Origin: Pratylenchus scribneri
Taxonomy: Eukaryota; Nematoda; Chromadorea; Rhabditida; Pratylenchidae
Reading direction: 5' to 3'
NCBI GenBank assembly: GCA_030063045.1
Contig: JAQSEB010000008.1
Location: forward strand, 2,454,793 to 2,518,792
DNA length: 64,000 nucleotides
The position numbers and the translations under genes are program-made. Below, in pieces: positions 33,701-43,353 of the stretch (position 1 is its first letter; every line of letters begins with the position of its first letter). Below the pieces are notes generated by a model that saw only the letters and a list, made by a program, of their open reading frames with translations, was not told the DNA's origin and did no database searches.

Positions 33701-36700
33701 CGATTACCAACACATCTTCGGGCAGTTCAAAGGTGAAAGGCGTAGATGAAGCACGGCTGCGGCAGTCTTGTAGGCAGCATACTTCTATTTTCTGGATGTG
33801 GGATGGCGCCGAAACGGTTACGCCTCTTTTTGCGCAATTCAGTAGGCAATCTGTGCAGGGCAATTCCGCTGAGTCCGATTTGGGTGCAAATGGCCATGTT
33901 GAAGCCACCGGAATGAGTAGGCAAGTAAAGGCGATGAGAAGCAAGGTGACAGATGGGTCGAAGATCACTTTCTTCTTTCGTACTCGCTTCCCGTCAGTCG
34001 ATGGCACTTCTTGTGGTGGCGGAGGTGTTGGCGGTTGAGTTTGTCGCCGATAAGGATTCCGAATAGAGTGGGTGGCCTCCGATTGTTGCGCAGAAGGTGC
34101 CTCTAAAGTCGCTTCTTCAAGAATTGGTGCAGTTTCCAGAGGGCAGATGCGGTTGACTGGTCGAGTGCAGGTTCGGATGTGGCCGCTCTTGTCTCGTGAG
34201 AGGCGAAGTTCAACGCTGCGAGGCGGATTGCCTTGGACCGAAAGAATGCGCCCCAGAGGCCACAGATGCTTTGGACGAGGTTCTTCCTGGATTAGCACAA
34301 CATCTCCGATTTTTGGCGTTGAATGGGACGAGAGGCGAGGATCCTTGTGTGTCCATCCTGCCCTTTCACGGATGGCGAGTAGATAATCGCTGGACCAGCG
34401 ATTCCAGAAATGGTCGGAAGCCTCCCGATACGCTTGCCACAATCCAGCCAGCTTTTCTGGGCTGGACAAGTTGGGGTCGTCCAAGTCGATTTCTGTGGCT
34501 GTGGCGTCGATGTCGGTCGATGCACCGTTGTGAAGGAAGTGTGCCGGAGTGAGTGGCATTGGGCCATCAGCCGAATCCGAGACCCACGTGATTGGTCGAC
34601 TGTTGACGGACGCCTCAATTTCGGCTAAGAGGATGGAAAGCTCATCGTAGTCAAGAATTCGCCGTCCGATGGTGCGAAGGAGACAGTTTTTGACCAATCC
34701 AATCAGCCGTTCGTAGGTTGCTCCCATCCACGGACTGAAGGATGGGATGAAGTCCCAACGTGTGCCTTGCGAAGCCAAATGTGGAGTCGTGGCCGCCTCG
34801 CTGCTCAGAATGTAGAGAGCCTTGCTGGATTGAATGAAGGTTGGTGCATTATCGCTGATAATGCGACGAGGCCTGCCTCTGCGGGCGAAGAAGCGGCGAA
34901 GGACGTTGATGAAGGTTGGCGCCGATTGATCCCGAGTAGGCTCCAAGTAGATGGCACGTGTGACTAGGCACGCAATAATCAGCACCCATGTTTTGATTGG
35001 AGTTGGTTGAATGCCTTGTTGGCCATCTGGTCGGCTAGCAATTGGTCCAAGGAAATCCAAGCCGACATATTCGAAGGGGCGAGCCGGACGGACTCGCATA
35101 GCCGGAAGTGGCGGCATTTCCGGCCTCGCAAAAGGTTGAGTTTTAAGCCGTTTGCAGTTCAAGCAGCTGGACAGAATATGAGTGATGGTTCGTTTCGCCT
35201 TTGGCATCCAATAGCTGGAAAGGAATTTGGTGAGTGTCCAGTCGGGCCCGGCATGTTTGAGTCGTGCGTGGATATCCAAAACGATGAGGCGAGTGAGCCA
35301 AGAATGCCGTTCCAACAATACAGGATGTGCCATCCCATCTTCACCGTTGCAATAGGTGAGGCGAGTTTTAATGCAGATTAATCCGTCTTCATTAATGATG
35401 GTTGGATGGCTAATGAAGTTAGCAAAGAAGTGGCGTTGATCCAGCTGAATCAGGATGTGGCGAGCCTTCAAATAGTCGCAGGCAGTGAAGGGCCCATGCT
35501 TTGAGACTTTAGCCAGAGAGGGGCGAAGAAGGCTGACGAAGCGAAGCACCCAAATAGTGTGGCGAATCAAGCGAGGCAAAGAAGAGAAGCCACGGGCCTC
35601 AATGAATGGCTTTGGCCCTAATTGGACGGTTTCAGCTTGATGGACGGCAAAGGCGCAGGTTTCCTCTGATTCTGTCGATGAAGGGCTGAAAGAAAGCTCA
35701 TCTGGCCATTCCGGAGAATGGCCTGAGAGCCAAGTTGGGCCATTCCACCACATTGCATTGTCCCGTAGAGCTGAAGGAGTTTGGCCTCTAGTGGCGAAGT
35801 CTGCAGGGTTTTGGTCGGTCCGAACGAAGTGAAAAGTGGCCGTAGAATCACGTCGGATTTCAAGTAGCCGGCATTGCTCAAATTGTGGCTTCGGAGCTGG
35901 GGATTGGACCCAGGAGAGGGCAATGCGTGAGTCGGACCAGTAATGAGTGACAGAAATGGGCCTGCGAAGTTCCCTCTCCACAAATGTTTTGCCTCTGGTG
36001 CCAGCAAGGATGGCGAGCAGTTCAAGCCGAGGAATGGTGTAGGTAGCAGCCGCCTTGAGTGGTTTAAGCCTGCTTTTGCTGAAGATGAGCCGAGAGTGAG
36101 CGCCACTCGAAGTTTCTGCCCTCAAATAGATAGCTGTGGCAAAAGTGTGTTGAGAGGCATCGCAGAATACGTGGAGTTGGAGGTTGGTGAAGCTTGCAGG
36201 CAGGGCCAATCGAGGAATGGAGATGGTTTGATTGAGCCACGCTTGTTGAATTGTTGCCCACTCAGTTGCCTCTTTTGGCGGAAGTGGCGAATCCCATTGA
36301 TGTGTGGTGGCCCAAAGTTGCTGAAAATGGAGCTTCGCTGGAAGAATTGCCGGACTGGTTAGACCCAAAGGATCGAAGACGGTTGAAAGTGAGCTGAGCA
36401 CTGAGCGCCGAGTTGATGGCTGTTCCGTAGGAGTGGGGAAGCCCATCCGAATGGCATCGTTCGGTGTGTCCCACATTAGGCCAAGGACTTTGCCGATGTC
36501 TTTCCCTAATCGATCCTCTTCCGGGAATTGTTCGAGAATGGAAGGGATGTGTGCGAAGTATTCCCGTAGGTTCATTTTGCAATCTGCGAAGATGGCTTTT
36601 GCCTCCTTGGCCATTTGAAGTGCCTCTTCGGCAGTCTCAGCTTCAAGCAGTACATTGTCGACATATGTGTTGGCTGCAAGCTTTTTGGCCACAGGAGAGT

Positions 36701-39700
36701 CGTAGCCGTTGAAATGATGAAGAAGGACGGCACCTAGCAGAAAGGGCGAGCAGTTCACGCCGAAAACCATGCGCTTATAGCGCTCGTAGAAAAGATTTTC
36801 CGCTGATGGAGGCTTCTGTGGGTCTTTCAACCACATAATTTTGCAAAAACGCCGATCCTCCGGTGCTATTTCGATGGCCATAAATGCAGATTGGACATCG
36901 GCCAAAACAGGAACAGCGCAGTTTCGCCACCGAAGAAGCATCCCTGGAAGATCAGGCAGGATGACCGGACCAGGATAGAGTGCATCGTTGAGTGAAGGCG
37001 TTGAATTGGTGTGTGCTGATGCGTCCATGACTACCCGCAGCTTTTTTGGCGTGATAACCGGATGATGAGGAAGAAAGAACTCGTCATCGTCCCTTTCCGT
37101 TGGTTCAAGGAAGCTTTGCTTGCGCTGATCAGCAAAATATTCGTCATATTTCTGCAGAAGGCCAGGAGTCTGAGCGAGGCGACGCCAAACAGAATTAAGG
37201 CGACGATAGGCCAAGCTCCAAGTCGGGCCAAAAGGTTGGCGTGGCTCCCGCCAGACCCAGTTGATTTGATAGCGGCCATTTTCAAGTCGCTGAATTGAGT
37301 CATTGAAGAGCTTCATGGCCACCAAATCATCGTCCTGGGTTGGGTTTTCTTTGATGCCAATTGCTTCCATATTCCAGAAGCCCTCAATAGTGTTTGAAGT
37401 TGGGGTAGGTTCAACATTGGTGTGGAGGGCAGCAAAGGCCATGGAATCGATGATGTGACCTGGGGAATCCGTTTCCCCGCTGATGACTGGGCCAAAAATG
37501 GTTTGAACCAGGGAGAGAGTTGGATCCTCCGGAATTGGTGTTTCGCTGATGATGAGACTCCAGAATTCCCGGGTGCCAATGACCAAATCCAATTTGGCTG
37601 TTTTGTTCTTAGGCTGTTTGAAGCAGTCGAGATGAGGCGCATGAAGCCAATGCTGAATAGCCGTTGGTGCCGTAGAAATGTGGTCGATGACATTCAGCTC
37701 AAATTCCCTCCATTCGCCGTTCACTTGAAGGAGGCTGACAATGTATGTAGGCGAGCAAACTTCGGTCGGAGGATTGGTGCCGAAAACATGAAGGCGAAGG
37801 AAATCGGTGCCTGCCTGTTCCGGGCGAAGGCGTTGAACCATTTCCGCAGTTATATAGCTGTTTTGGCTCCCTGGATCGAGCAGAAGGTTGCAGACCACCT
37901 TATGAACAGGGAACTCGGAAGAAGCAGCCATGACAGTCCGTGTCATCAACACAGCTCGCTCTTTCTTGCGACGCCTCCGCAATGGCATTTGAGTAGAATG
38001 GCTGATGGTAGCCTCGAAGTGGGGGGCAGTCGATGACTCCTCTTGCATAGCCACCAAAGTTTGCGTTTGTTGGAAGGCGGGTGGCTTAGTGACGCCCATT
38101 GGTTGTGCATTGCCGCCTGTGAAGTGAGGCGGTTTATTGATTGGAGTAGGCGGACGAGGCGGCTGGCTTGGACCGTCGCGTTGTGGACAAATGAGCTGGT
38201 GGTGACCGGTTTGATGACAGCCTCCGCATCGACGGTTCTTGTATGGGCATTCCTTGGACAAGTGATCATCATGAAGGCAGACAAAGCACCGCTTTTGCTC
38301 CATAAGGCGCTTCCGTTTTGCTTCCGCCGTCGGGTAGTTAGGACATTCGCTGGGACGGTGATCGCATCCTTTGCACATTGAACATGGGAAAATGGTCCTT
38401 TTCTTAGATTGCTGCGATGGGGTGGCATGGCCTGAATGATATTTAGGCCGAGCATCTTGTTGAGAAGGAATAGTAGGCGCATCAACAAGATAGGTTCTGG
38501 TGTCTTCATGGCGCCGTTGAGCCGCATGGTCCGGAAATTGGCGCTTAACATCATCCACTCGGCGAAAATCCCGTCGATCATGGTGCCTTTCGTCTCGTTT
38601 TGTGTGTGTTGATTGCTCCTTGCGCTGATCAGATCGCTGAAATGTGTTGATGTACTTTTCGACGCTTTCCAGTTCGGCCACAATTTGCCCCAGGGCCAGG
38701 CGGAGACCAAATGCCGAAAATGAGTCGAGCCGGCGGCTTTCGATGTCACTCAGCTTGATAAGTGTCTCCCTGGGTAGCTTGGATTTGATGAGATGGTAGA
38801 TGACCCGGTCGCCAGCCAAATCCGTCCCCGGACGAGTTTGGCCAAGTTGGGTGCAGATTTGTTCCACCTTTTCGTAGAATGGACGCAGGGCATGACAGCT
38901 GTGATGTTGAACCGTAGGAAGGCGAAGCAGTTCGGCATGAAGCTCGTCTTCAAGCCGACCCGGATTGCCAAATCGATCGGTAAGCATTCCGATGGCACGG
39001 TCGTAATTGCCGTCTGATGGAGGGAGCCCTTCGATGGCTTTGTAGGCTGGCGAGTCCTTCTTAAGGTATTGAAGAAGGAGAAGGTGCTTCTCGAAGAGCG
39101 GAATTGGCTGAGAATGCACTGCAGAATCGAAAGCCGCCCAAAAAGTTGGCCATTCCCGAGGATTGCCTCCAAAAGTGGGTGGCTCGATGCGCAGCGGCTT
39201 AATGTAGGTTGTGAGGGATGGCGCAGGTGGGGCAGTTGGTGCTGGGCGCAAATTAGGCTTTTGTTGACCAATAAAGCCTTGGTTGTGATTGGATGGTGCC
39301 GAGAAAGCCGGCTGTTTGCTGTATGGCAGCTGGAAGTTGGCCCAGTTGGTTTGGCTGACTGGCACAAAGGCGGAGGCCGCATTTTGCCCAATTGACGGAT
39401 AAAGACCAGCCTGAGTAGTGGCGAAGGTAACCGTTGGCTGAGTGGTTGGTCGAGTTGTGGTTGGAGGCATAAACGAAGCGGCAGTTGTAGTTGGCACGCC
39501 GAAAGGAGTAGATTGGCGAATAGGGTGCCCGAATCCATTAGGAAATGAGTGCGCAGACATATGTGGGTCGAGCGGGCCACGCAGTGCATTGTTCGCTGGG
39601 TCCGCATTGAAGAAGTTGGATTCGTGGCCTCGTGCGTCATTGTAGGTGTTTTGGCTAAAAGGTGTACCAGCCCGGCTGTTCTGTCGACTTTGGCTGTTAG

Positions 39701-40106
39701 GAAGAGACCGTAGCGCTTGGTCAGCCCGGGCAGCCAAAAATCCCTCAATAGTATTAGCCAAGATACGGGCGCGGCCAACCAGCTTCAAAATGGGCCATTG
39801 ATCGTCGTTTTGGTCTGTTGGATTGTCTAATTCGTCCCAGTAGACCGGAAAAGTGGCCATAAGTTGTTCCTGTTCAGCCCGGTTTGTGTCGTTGGCCACA
39901 AGAGTTTGCCATCCGTTTATGGCAGCCATAACTTCGGCAGTGAGATTGGTGAGGAAAACTTGGTCGGTTCGCAGAGGTCCAAGCAGTTCATCATCACTTT
40001 GGTCGCCGTCCAAGTTTTGCAATTGATGGAGACGGTCCCTCGCAGCAATTGTCCTATCCTTTAGTTGGGGAACAGTCGCAGTCAAAGTCTGTCGAAAGGA
40101 AGCCAT
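30096..40106 (-). CDS. BEL/Pao gag-pol-env polyprotein (3,336 codons)
   Basis: Domains in order: gag with a DUF1759-type segment (about 304-450); zinc knuckles CSMCKGCDHRPSEC, then CFVCLHDDHLSKEC and a third CX2C unit (about 574-640); retropepsin LLDPGSQNS (about 740); Peptidase A17/RT with YVDN in place of YxDD (about 1147); RNase H (from about 1310, FCDAS); integrase with HHCC (about 1613-1650), LDFLGP, IISDN and YERLIG as D,D,E (1682-1797); a DUF5641-type C-terminal domain (about 1933-1990); and a membrane anchor followed by a cysteine-rich, phlebovirus-Gn/Gc-like envelope region (about 2055-2770) with N-glycosylation sites and a terminal transmembrane helix. Residues 2780-3106 are low-complexity. 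There is no stop or frameshift between gag, pol and env. Confidence 0.92.
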   Translation of the reverse strand: MASFRQTLTATVPQLKDRTIAARDRLHQLQNLDGDQSDDELLGPLRTDQVFLTNLTAEVMAAINGWQTLVANDTNRAEQEQLMATFPVYWDELDNPTDQNDDQWPILKLVGRARILANTIEGFLAARADQALRSLPNSQSRQNSRAGTPFSQNTYNDARGHESNFFNADPANNALRGPLDPHMSAHSFPNGFGHPIRQSTPFGVPTTTAASFMPPTTTRPTTQPTVTFATTQAGLYPSIGQNAASAFVPVSQTNWANFQLPYSKQPAFSAPSNHNQGFIGQQKPNLRPAPTAPPAPSLTTYIKPLRIEPPTFGGNPREWPTFWAAFDSAVHSQPIPLFEKHLLLLQYLKKDSPAYKAIEGLPPSDGNYDRAIGMLTDRFGNPGRLEDELHAELLRLPTVQHHSCHALRPFYEKVEQICTQLGQTRPGTDLAGDRVIYHLIKSKLPRETLIKLSDIESRRLDSFSAFGLRLALGQIVAELESVEKYINTFQRSDQRKEQSTHTKRDERHHDRRDFRRVDDVKRQFPDHAAQRRHEDTRTYLVDAPTIPSQQDARPKYHSGHATPSQQSKKRTIFPCSMCKGCDHRPSECPNYPTAEAKRKRLMEQKRCFVCLHDDHLSKECPYKNRRCGGCHQTGHHQLICPQRDGPSQPPRPPTPINKPPHFTGGNAQPMGVTKPPAFQQTQTLVAMQEESSTAPHFEATISHSTQMPLRRRRKKERAVLMTRTVMAASSEFPVHKVVCNLLLDPGSQNSYITAEMVQRLRPEQAGTDFLRLHVFGTNPPTEVCSPTYIVSLLQVNGEWREFELNVIDHISTAPTAIQHWLHAPHLDCFKQPKNKTAKLDLVIGTREFWSLIISETPIPEDPTLSLVQTIFGPVISGETDSPGHIIDSMAFAALHTNVEPTPTSNTIEGFWNMEAIGIKENPTQDDDLVAMKLFNDSIQRLENGRYQINWVWREPRQPFGPTWSLAYRRLNSVWRRLAQTPGLLQKYDEYFADQRKQSFLEPTERDDDEFFLPHHPVITPKKLRVVMDASAHTNSTPSLNDALYPGPVILPDLPGMLLRWRNCAVPVLADVQSAFMAIEIAPEDRRFCKIMWLKDPQKPPSAENLFYERYKRMVFGVNCSPFLLGAVLLHHFNGYDSPVAKKLAANTYVDNVLLEAETAEEALQMAKEAKAIFADCKMNLREYFAHIPSILEQFPEEDRLGKDIGKVLGLMWDTPNDAIRMGFPTPTEQPSTRRSVLSSLSTVFDPLGLTSPAILPAKLHFQQLWATTHQWDSPLPPKEATEWATIQQAWLNQTISIPRLALPASFTNLQLHVFCDASQHTFATAIYLRAETSSGAHSRLIFSKSRLKPLKAAATYTIPRLELLAILAGTRGKTFVERELRRPISVTHYWSDSRIALSWVQSPAPKPQFEQCRLLEIRRDSTATFHFVRTDQNPADFATRGQTPSALRDNAMWWNGPTWLSGHSPEWPDELSFSPSSTESEETCAFAVHQAETVQLGPKPFIEARGFSSLPRLIRHTIWVLRFVSLLRPSLAKVSKHGPFTACDYLKARHILIQLDQRHFFANFISHPTIINEDGLICIKTRLTYCNGEDGMAHPVLLERHSWLTRLIVLDIHARLKHAGPDWTLTKFLSSYWMPKAKRTITHILSSCLNCKRLKTQPFARPEMPPLPAMRVRPARPFEYVGLDFLGPIASRPDGQQGIQPTPIKTWVLIIACLVTRAIYLEPTRDQSAPTFINVLRRFFARRGRPRRIISDNAPTFIQSSKALYILSSEAATTPHLASQGTRWDFIPSFSPWMGATYERLIGLVKNCLLRTIGRRILDYDELSILLAEIEASVNSRPITWVSDSADGPMPLTPAHFLHNGASTDIDATATEIDLDDPNLSSPEKLAGLWQAYREASDHFWNRWSSDYLLAIRERAGWTHKDPRLSSHSTPKIGDVVLIQEEPRPKHLWPLGRILSVQGNPPRSVELRLSRDKSGHIRTCTRPVNRICPLETAPILEEATLEAPSAQQSEATHSIRNPYRRQTQPPTPPPPQEVPSTDGKRVRKKKVIFDPSVTLLLIAFTCLLIPVASTWPFAPKSDSAELPCTDCLLNCAKRGVTVSAPSHIQKIEVCCLQDCRSRASSTPFTFELPEDVLVIDHKCEAFFWESASRQFHVATTCPAVDSCELFDCWFCMDHLQNPTCNKQWATVLYLALSGTSFIILGCLFAIFMSARAAARFLRDSITAILCLPLRLLFWIIGRPWTQYEEQRVAQRVRSTSRRAAHTVRRSVRIARTRLRQMTGSFLVALMLGTINTASGDTISIISHSESCKRGELGIECKITTATTLTLLPAGQTNTLLVRDEHGIVLATLTLRLVSLTLDCHPKTEAWLRSYNMESLAVKRCPKAGSCRGDYCSEIRPETSIPELKTVNDVPGNSYCLDSTSFWGNDCALPASACLFYRNFVRPTSSDPFELFSCPGWSTRLIVQLTLEANNGQRQSARMALHPGLSSKWGNLTLTPLAVSLPPMPVLDSKFVTDGRSVAIIDQIPLDLTCPTREDARLLNCTIATSACPECFPNHAEGTVDCSCRHLNLDDLLASPDSRLPLDIAKIHLRNEESAVFAQHSYSPVQLHVAMHNLSLTMEFRDSKCWLFPQKLVGCYRCSTGAQLDYICHSDHGNPLAKVDCADGTLFVAHCAVNGSANTIILPFDHYSINTECLVDCPAGETHFHLNGTLYFIPLRNRFSTHQHTSGKITTDPEPSQAWFDFSNPWAMLYAHLYFILAILIFAFLLIRLLPFILRQTPMFRMARILISICAIVPIRHSAASPTLPLCPFYPNVPLAANSSLHFSPFISICPLAGESALHLSLFYSIGLSAVLSTSHFGHFYSIPSFTAFSISFFGQHHPFHQASPTIFSEHKTALFEFPSFHFPQHFGLPQSILHIGPFHFGQFKFTSLPFCRQNFGPFIPAYSILPFSLSPYFGPFSFIPFHLWTFCPFLPFTHSSSFHRPPFLINNTIQKEDGLWLTPYSQSTIFPRRRCLAPNYSSPSLHLTYSTFPPPGLLGLGQGGRHPFLSAWPSFTSAVGQLRLRLPPPIPYIPNIQPIHFLSSTNFQRATNSTNFILSYFLLLNFAIPKMSVSSFGNSDFGRPQPRRNNQLPNQRNNQPANQRNTPQQRNNLAQPNLQPMGNIQVRLAVQRQQPQIMRIPPANNQRAPFRQIPANPPNPLQRVPAVPRHPSLGYAHLDIFLIRVLQPDWFPSHVQLANRILTFHRILSRDGTVIEGEIGRAPASVLLIGPTTTVADFWNGQGTPLRHPNLPCIAQPGGVRGFGRLGRQRLRNGFPVWNFGRRHFNQYPIEHLKVEYHRA

Positions 40107-40876
40107 TGGTTACTGTAGATCGGGCAGCCGATGCTCAAAAAAAAAGAGTGTGCCTAGTGTGGCGAAAGGGTAGAGCCAAAGGAAGTCCGAAGGTTGAAGC
40201 AGCCGATGAAAAGCGCTTGCTGCACAATTCACAGGCAAAGTTGGCCGAAGGAAGTAGAAGAGCCGACAGGAAAAGACTCAAAAATTCGTTGACTGCTCAA
40301 AAAGTTGAATAGGGCAGATGGGACCAGCCGATAAAAAAAGGAATTTGCGGCTGGATGTGTTCGAAGGCAAAGGAAGGCCGACCGAAGTAGAGGGCAGCCG
40401 ATGGATGAACACAAAAGGCAGAAATTGGCCGCGCCAATTCCCAATAGTATGATGGGAAAGTTGTTTTGATCCGCCGATGGACCAAAAAGTTGAGTGAAAG
40501 GCGATGGCAGGAAGCCTTTCGAAAGAATGCAGAAGGATTGGTGTTTGGTCCTTGGTTAGGCCAAACAAGTTGAACTGAAGTAAAGGCGCCGAAGAAGTTG
40601 ACCCTTTGGAATTGAGCTGAAGTAGAGCCCAAATTGAGTTGAGTTGTGTGGCAAATGACGACTAGTTTGTCCCTCAAATGCCGAAGTTGTGTAGAAGTTG
40701 GCTAGCTGAGTGAGCCGAAGTTGTGTGGCAATTGGCGACTAGTGTGTCCTTCCAAATGCCGAAGTTGCGCAGAATTTGGCTAGCTGAGTGAGCCGGAAAG
40801 TTGCAACGGTGGTTGTAGAGCTCAGTGGTAGAATCGCAGAATAGTGGATTGTAGAATTGGCCTTGGCCTGTTTGAC
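40107..40876 (-). other. Untranslated leader of the element
   Basis: About 770 bases between primer site and the gag ATG at 40106, without a long frame of its own. It contains a 77-bp tandem duplication at about 40643-40797 and is where packaging signals would be expected. Confidence 0.6.
40643..40797. repeat. 77-bp tandem duplication in the leader
   Basis: GTTGTGTGGCAA followed by ACTAGT and GGCTAGCTGAGTGAGCC occurs twice (starting about 40643 and 40720) with several differences, so it is older than the insertion itself. Confidence 0.8.
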
Positions 40877-40894
40877 TTCCCGGCCGTTGCACCA
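40803..40894 (+). other. tRNA-Gly-like sequence spanning the primer-binding site
   Basis: Read on the plus strand (antisense to the element), GCAACGG pairs perfectly with CCGTTGC before ACCA. CTCAGTGGTAGAAT matches the tRNA-Gly D-arm region and GGCCTGTTTGACTTCCCGGCC resembles its T-arm. So the element carries the complement of a diverged, roughly full-length (92-base) tRNA-Gly, of which only the last 18 bases are needed as primer site. Confidence 0.6.
40877..40894 (-). other. Primer-binding site (tRNA-Gly)
   Basis: Four bases after the 5' LTR the sense strand reads TGGTGCAACGGCCGGGAA. This complements the 3' end of eukaryotic tRNA-Gly(GCC) (…TTCCCGGCCGATGCACCA) with one mismatch. Confidence 0.8.
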
Positions 40895-40898
40895 AATT

Positions 40899-41534
40899 TG
40901 TTGCGAAGTCAAGCAACGAATAGAAAAAAAAATGGGAAAAGGGGGAAAGGATGGAAAAGGAAGAGGCGAATCCGAGCACGAAATTGAAAGTGCCCTTAGG
41001 CAAAAATCACCCCAAATTCACTCAATTTCCCTCAAATCAAATTCGGTGGATTCCCGAAAAATATTTATTGAAGTCAATCGCACAAAATATTATTGTCGTC
41101 AAATTAAATAAATTGTTGGTGGATAAATTTTGATAAAAACGAAGGTTGGACAAATTCGAAGTCAAGGCAAAAAAAAGGGGTAGAAGTAAGAAGAAGTGGC
41201 CAGGCCAAAAGTTGGTGGAAAGAAGAGCAAAAAAGGAGGCGGGGCAAATCCCCTGTGGTAGTTGTGAACAAATATTGGAAAAGCACAAATTTGATAAAAG
41301 TGGGGGACCAATTAAAAAATGGAATATTGGGGAAAATGATAAATTAATAAGTGGCATCAATGGAAGGAAATATGATTATAAATAAAAAGGGAATAAAATG
41401 GCAAATAAATTCATCAATCATCCAATTAATTTTATCCACTTTTCTTCCAAATAATTTTCAGTTTTTTCCCTCGAATTCTTTTCCACCCATTTCCAATTTC
41501 CATTCACTGATTATTATTTGCCGGATTGGCAACA
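40899..41534 (-). repeat. 5' LTR of the BEL/Pao element
   Basis: 636 bases, offset exactly 12,448 from the other LTR with no indel and no substitution found by reading. It is followed by the CCCTA duplication at 41535-41539. Confidence 0.95.
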
Positions 41535-42649
41535 CCCTATGCAAATGGTTGCTTCGAATTCGACGTGTTTTTTCCATCCAATTATCCGTTTGAGCCAATG
41601 CGCATGAACTTTGAGACAACCGGCAATAAAACGGTATTTTTTTATGGGCCAACCAAAATAGTTTAAAGTAGAGCACTACTCTCAATGAAACCACAAATTT
41701 TTTATTAATCGTCAATTTTTAACATCAAAATTTAATATGAATCCATTTAAATAAAATAATATACTAATTTTAAGATTCGCTTCAATCCAAATCTTTACGA
41801 TAATGGGTTTATTTGCTTATCAATCCTGAACACATGGGAAGGTGAGCGATGGAATGCGGGCTTGACACTTGTCCAAGTGCTCATTTCAATTCAAGGATTA
41901 GTTTTTGTTGACAAACCGGTCAGTTTTTTTTCTCAAAATAACAGACCATTATAAAGCTCAATGTGTCCCTTTATAATTTAGCCTTTTTTTGATTTTATGG
42001 AATTAATTTTAAAAATTTATCCTCTACTTTTGCATAATTTGGATATTATTAAATTTTATTATTAAAATTTTATCAATTTAATTAATTTTATAATCATTAT
42101 ATAGTATTTCAATGAGCCGGGCTTTGAGAATATGCGAAATACTCCGAGGGGAGAGGTTGAATCGTGCCAATATAATGCCAAAATTCGCCAAATGTGCCTC
42201 CAATGGGCAATGCTTCAACAAATTAAGGTGGCGTTCTATTCTTCATGTTTATTTATTTTTTTTTATTAAATTACCCCTTTCCCTTTTCTAATAAGAATCC
42301 ACCAAAAGCCTTCACTGATGTTATCGAATGCCATTTTTGGTTGAAATCGAAAGAAATTTGCGCACAAGTCGAAGAGTGGATTGAAGATTGTACAGGCCTG
42401 GTTGATGCTCGAAAAGTATCCAAAACTTATTTGGATGGGCTCAAGGTAAATTTCAAATTCCTATCAACAAAATTCATATTTTATGTAAATGTAAACCAAA
42501 ATTTTCCTAATTTAGACTGGTAAATTTTTCAATTTAGTTACAATTATTTAAAATTTATTTGCTTAATATATTCGATTTAAAATTGAGCTCACCTGCAGTG
42601 ACCATTATTATGTACAATATGGGAAAAATTGCAAAATAGAATAGAAACC

Positions 42650-43353
42650 AGTGCTGTGCTTTTAATAATTATTAACTCCGGACTTGGACCTTTCTAATTT
42701 TTGATTCCGACTCCAGCTCCGGAGTCGTTCTTAAGCTCGACTCCGACTTCGGAGTCGGACTCCGGAAAGCTTCTTTTTTAATCTGACTCCAATTTTGCTC
42801 CGAAACTTTTTTTACAAATTTAATTGTTACAAAAAAATTTCACCAATTTATAAGAAAAAATCAAGTGCAAAAATATTTGTTGTTAAAATTGAGTGAGTCT
42901 TCATTTGAATAATTAACATTTAGTCGGAAAGTGACAGTTGGTTATTTATATTCCCAAATATGTTCAATTTTTGACACTAATTTATTATAATTAATTTTTG
43001 TAAGAAATAGAAAGAGTAAAGCCATGGAATTAAGGAAAATGGACGACACTAAACTATTTTTTATATTTTCATAGATATTTATATAGTAGACAAATGTCAA
43101 TTTTTCATTTTCTTGAAAATTATTGAGAGAAAAAATTGAAAAAGTTTGTTAAAAATGATTTTAAAACTCATTTTTTTTCCAAAAATCCGGAGTCGACCGG
43201 AGTCCGGAGTCGCTCAAAATTTCTTGCTCCGACTCCGGACTCCGACCTTTCAAAATTTTGACTCCAAATCCGGACTCCGGCTTTTTCAATTTTCGACTCC
43301 AACTCCGGAGCGGAGTTGGAGTCGGAGCAGGAGTCGGAGTCGGACACAGCACT
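42650..43353. mobile_element. hAT-like mini-element, GGAGTCGG words
   Basis: The termini AGTGCTGTG and CACAGCACT are inverted. Arms are made of ACTCCGG/GGAGTCGG words separated by AT-rich DNA. The flanking duplication is not clean (TAGAAACC / AATTAGGA). It lies in the last intron of the E2 gene. Confidence 0.65.

Larger units (their letters stand above)
28451..41534 (-). mobile_element. BEL/Pao LTR retrotransposon with envelope-like gene, complete
   Basis: A 13,084-bp element in antisense to the E2 gene it interrupts. It has two 636-bp LTRs in which I find no difference, TGTTGC...GCAACA ends, a CCCTA duplication, a primer site matching a tRNA-Gly 3' end, a G-rich polypurine tract, and one uninterrupted 3,336-codon frame covering gag, protease, reverse transcriptase, RNase H, integrase and a class-II-glycoprotein-like envelope, followed by a second small ORF. 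Envelope-bearing BEL/Pao elements with phlebovirus-type glycoproteins are known from nematodes (Cer/Tas type). Identical LTRs and intact frame indicate a very young and possibly active insertion. Confidence 0.95.

Noticed and set aside
30039..40444. Numerous plus-strand frames across the retrotransposon
   Set aside because: Antisense shadows of the gag-pol-env frame.
40803..40894. Functional plus-strand tRNA-Gly gene
   Set aside because: 92 bases with a degenerate anticodon region, and it overlaps the primer-binding site, so it is explained as a primer-derived imprint.
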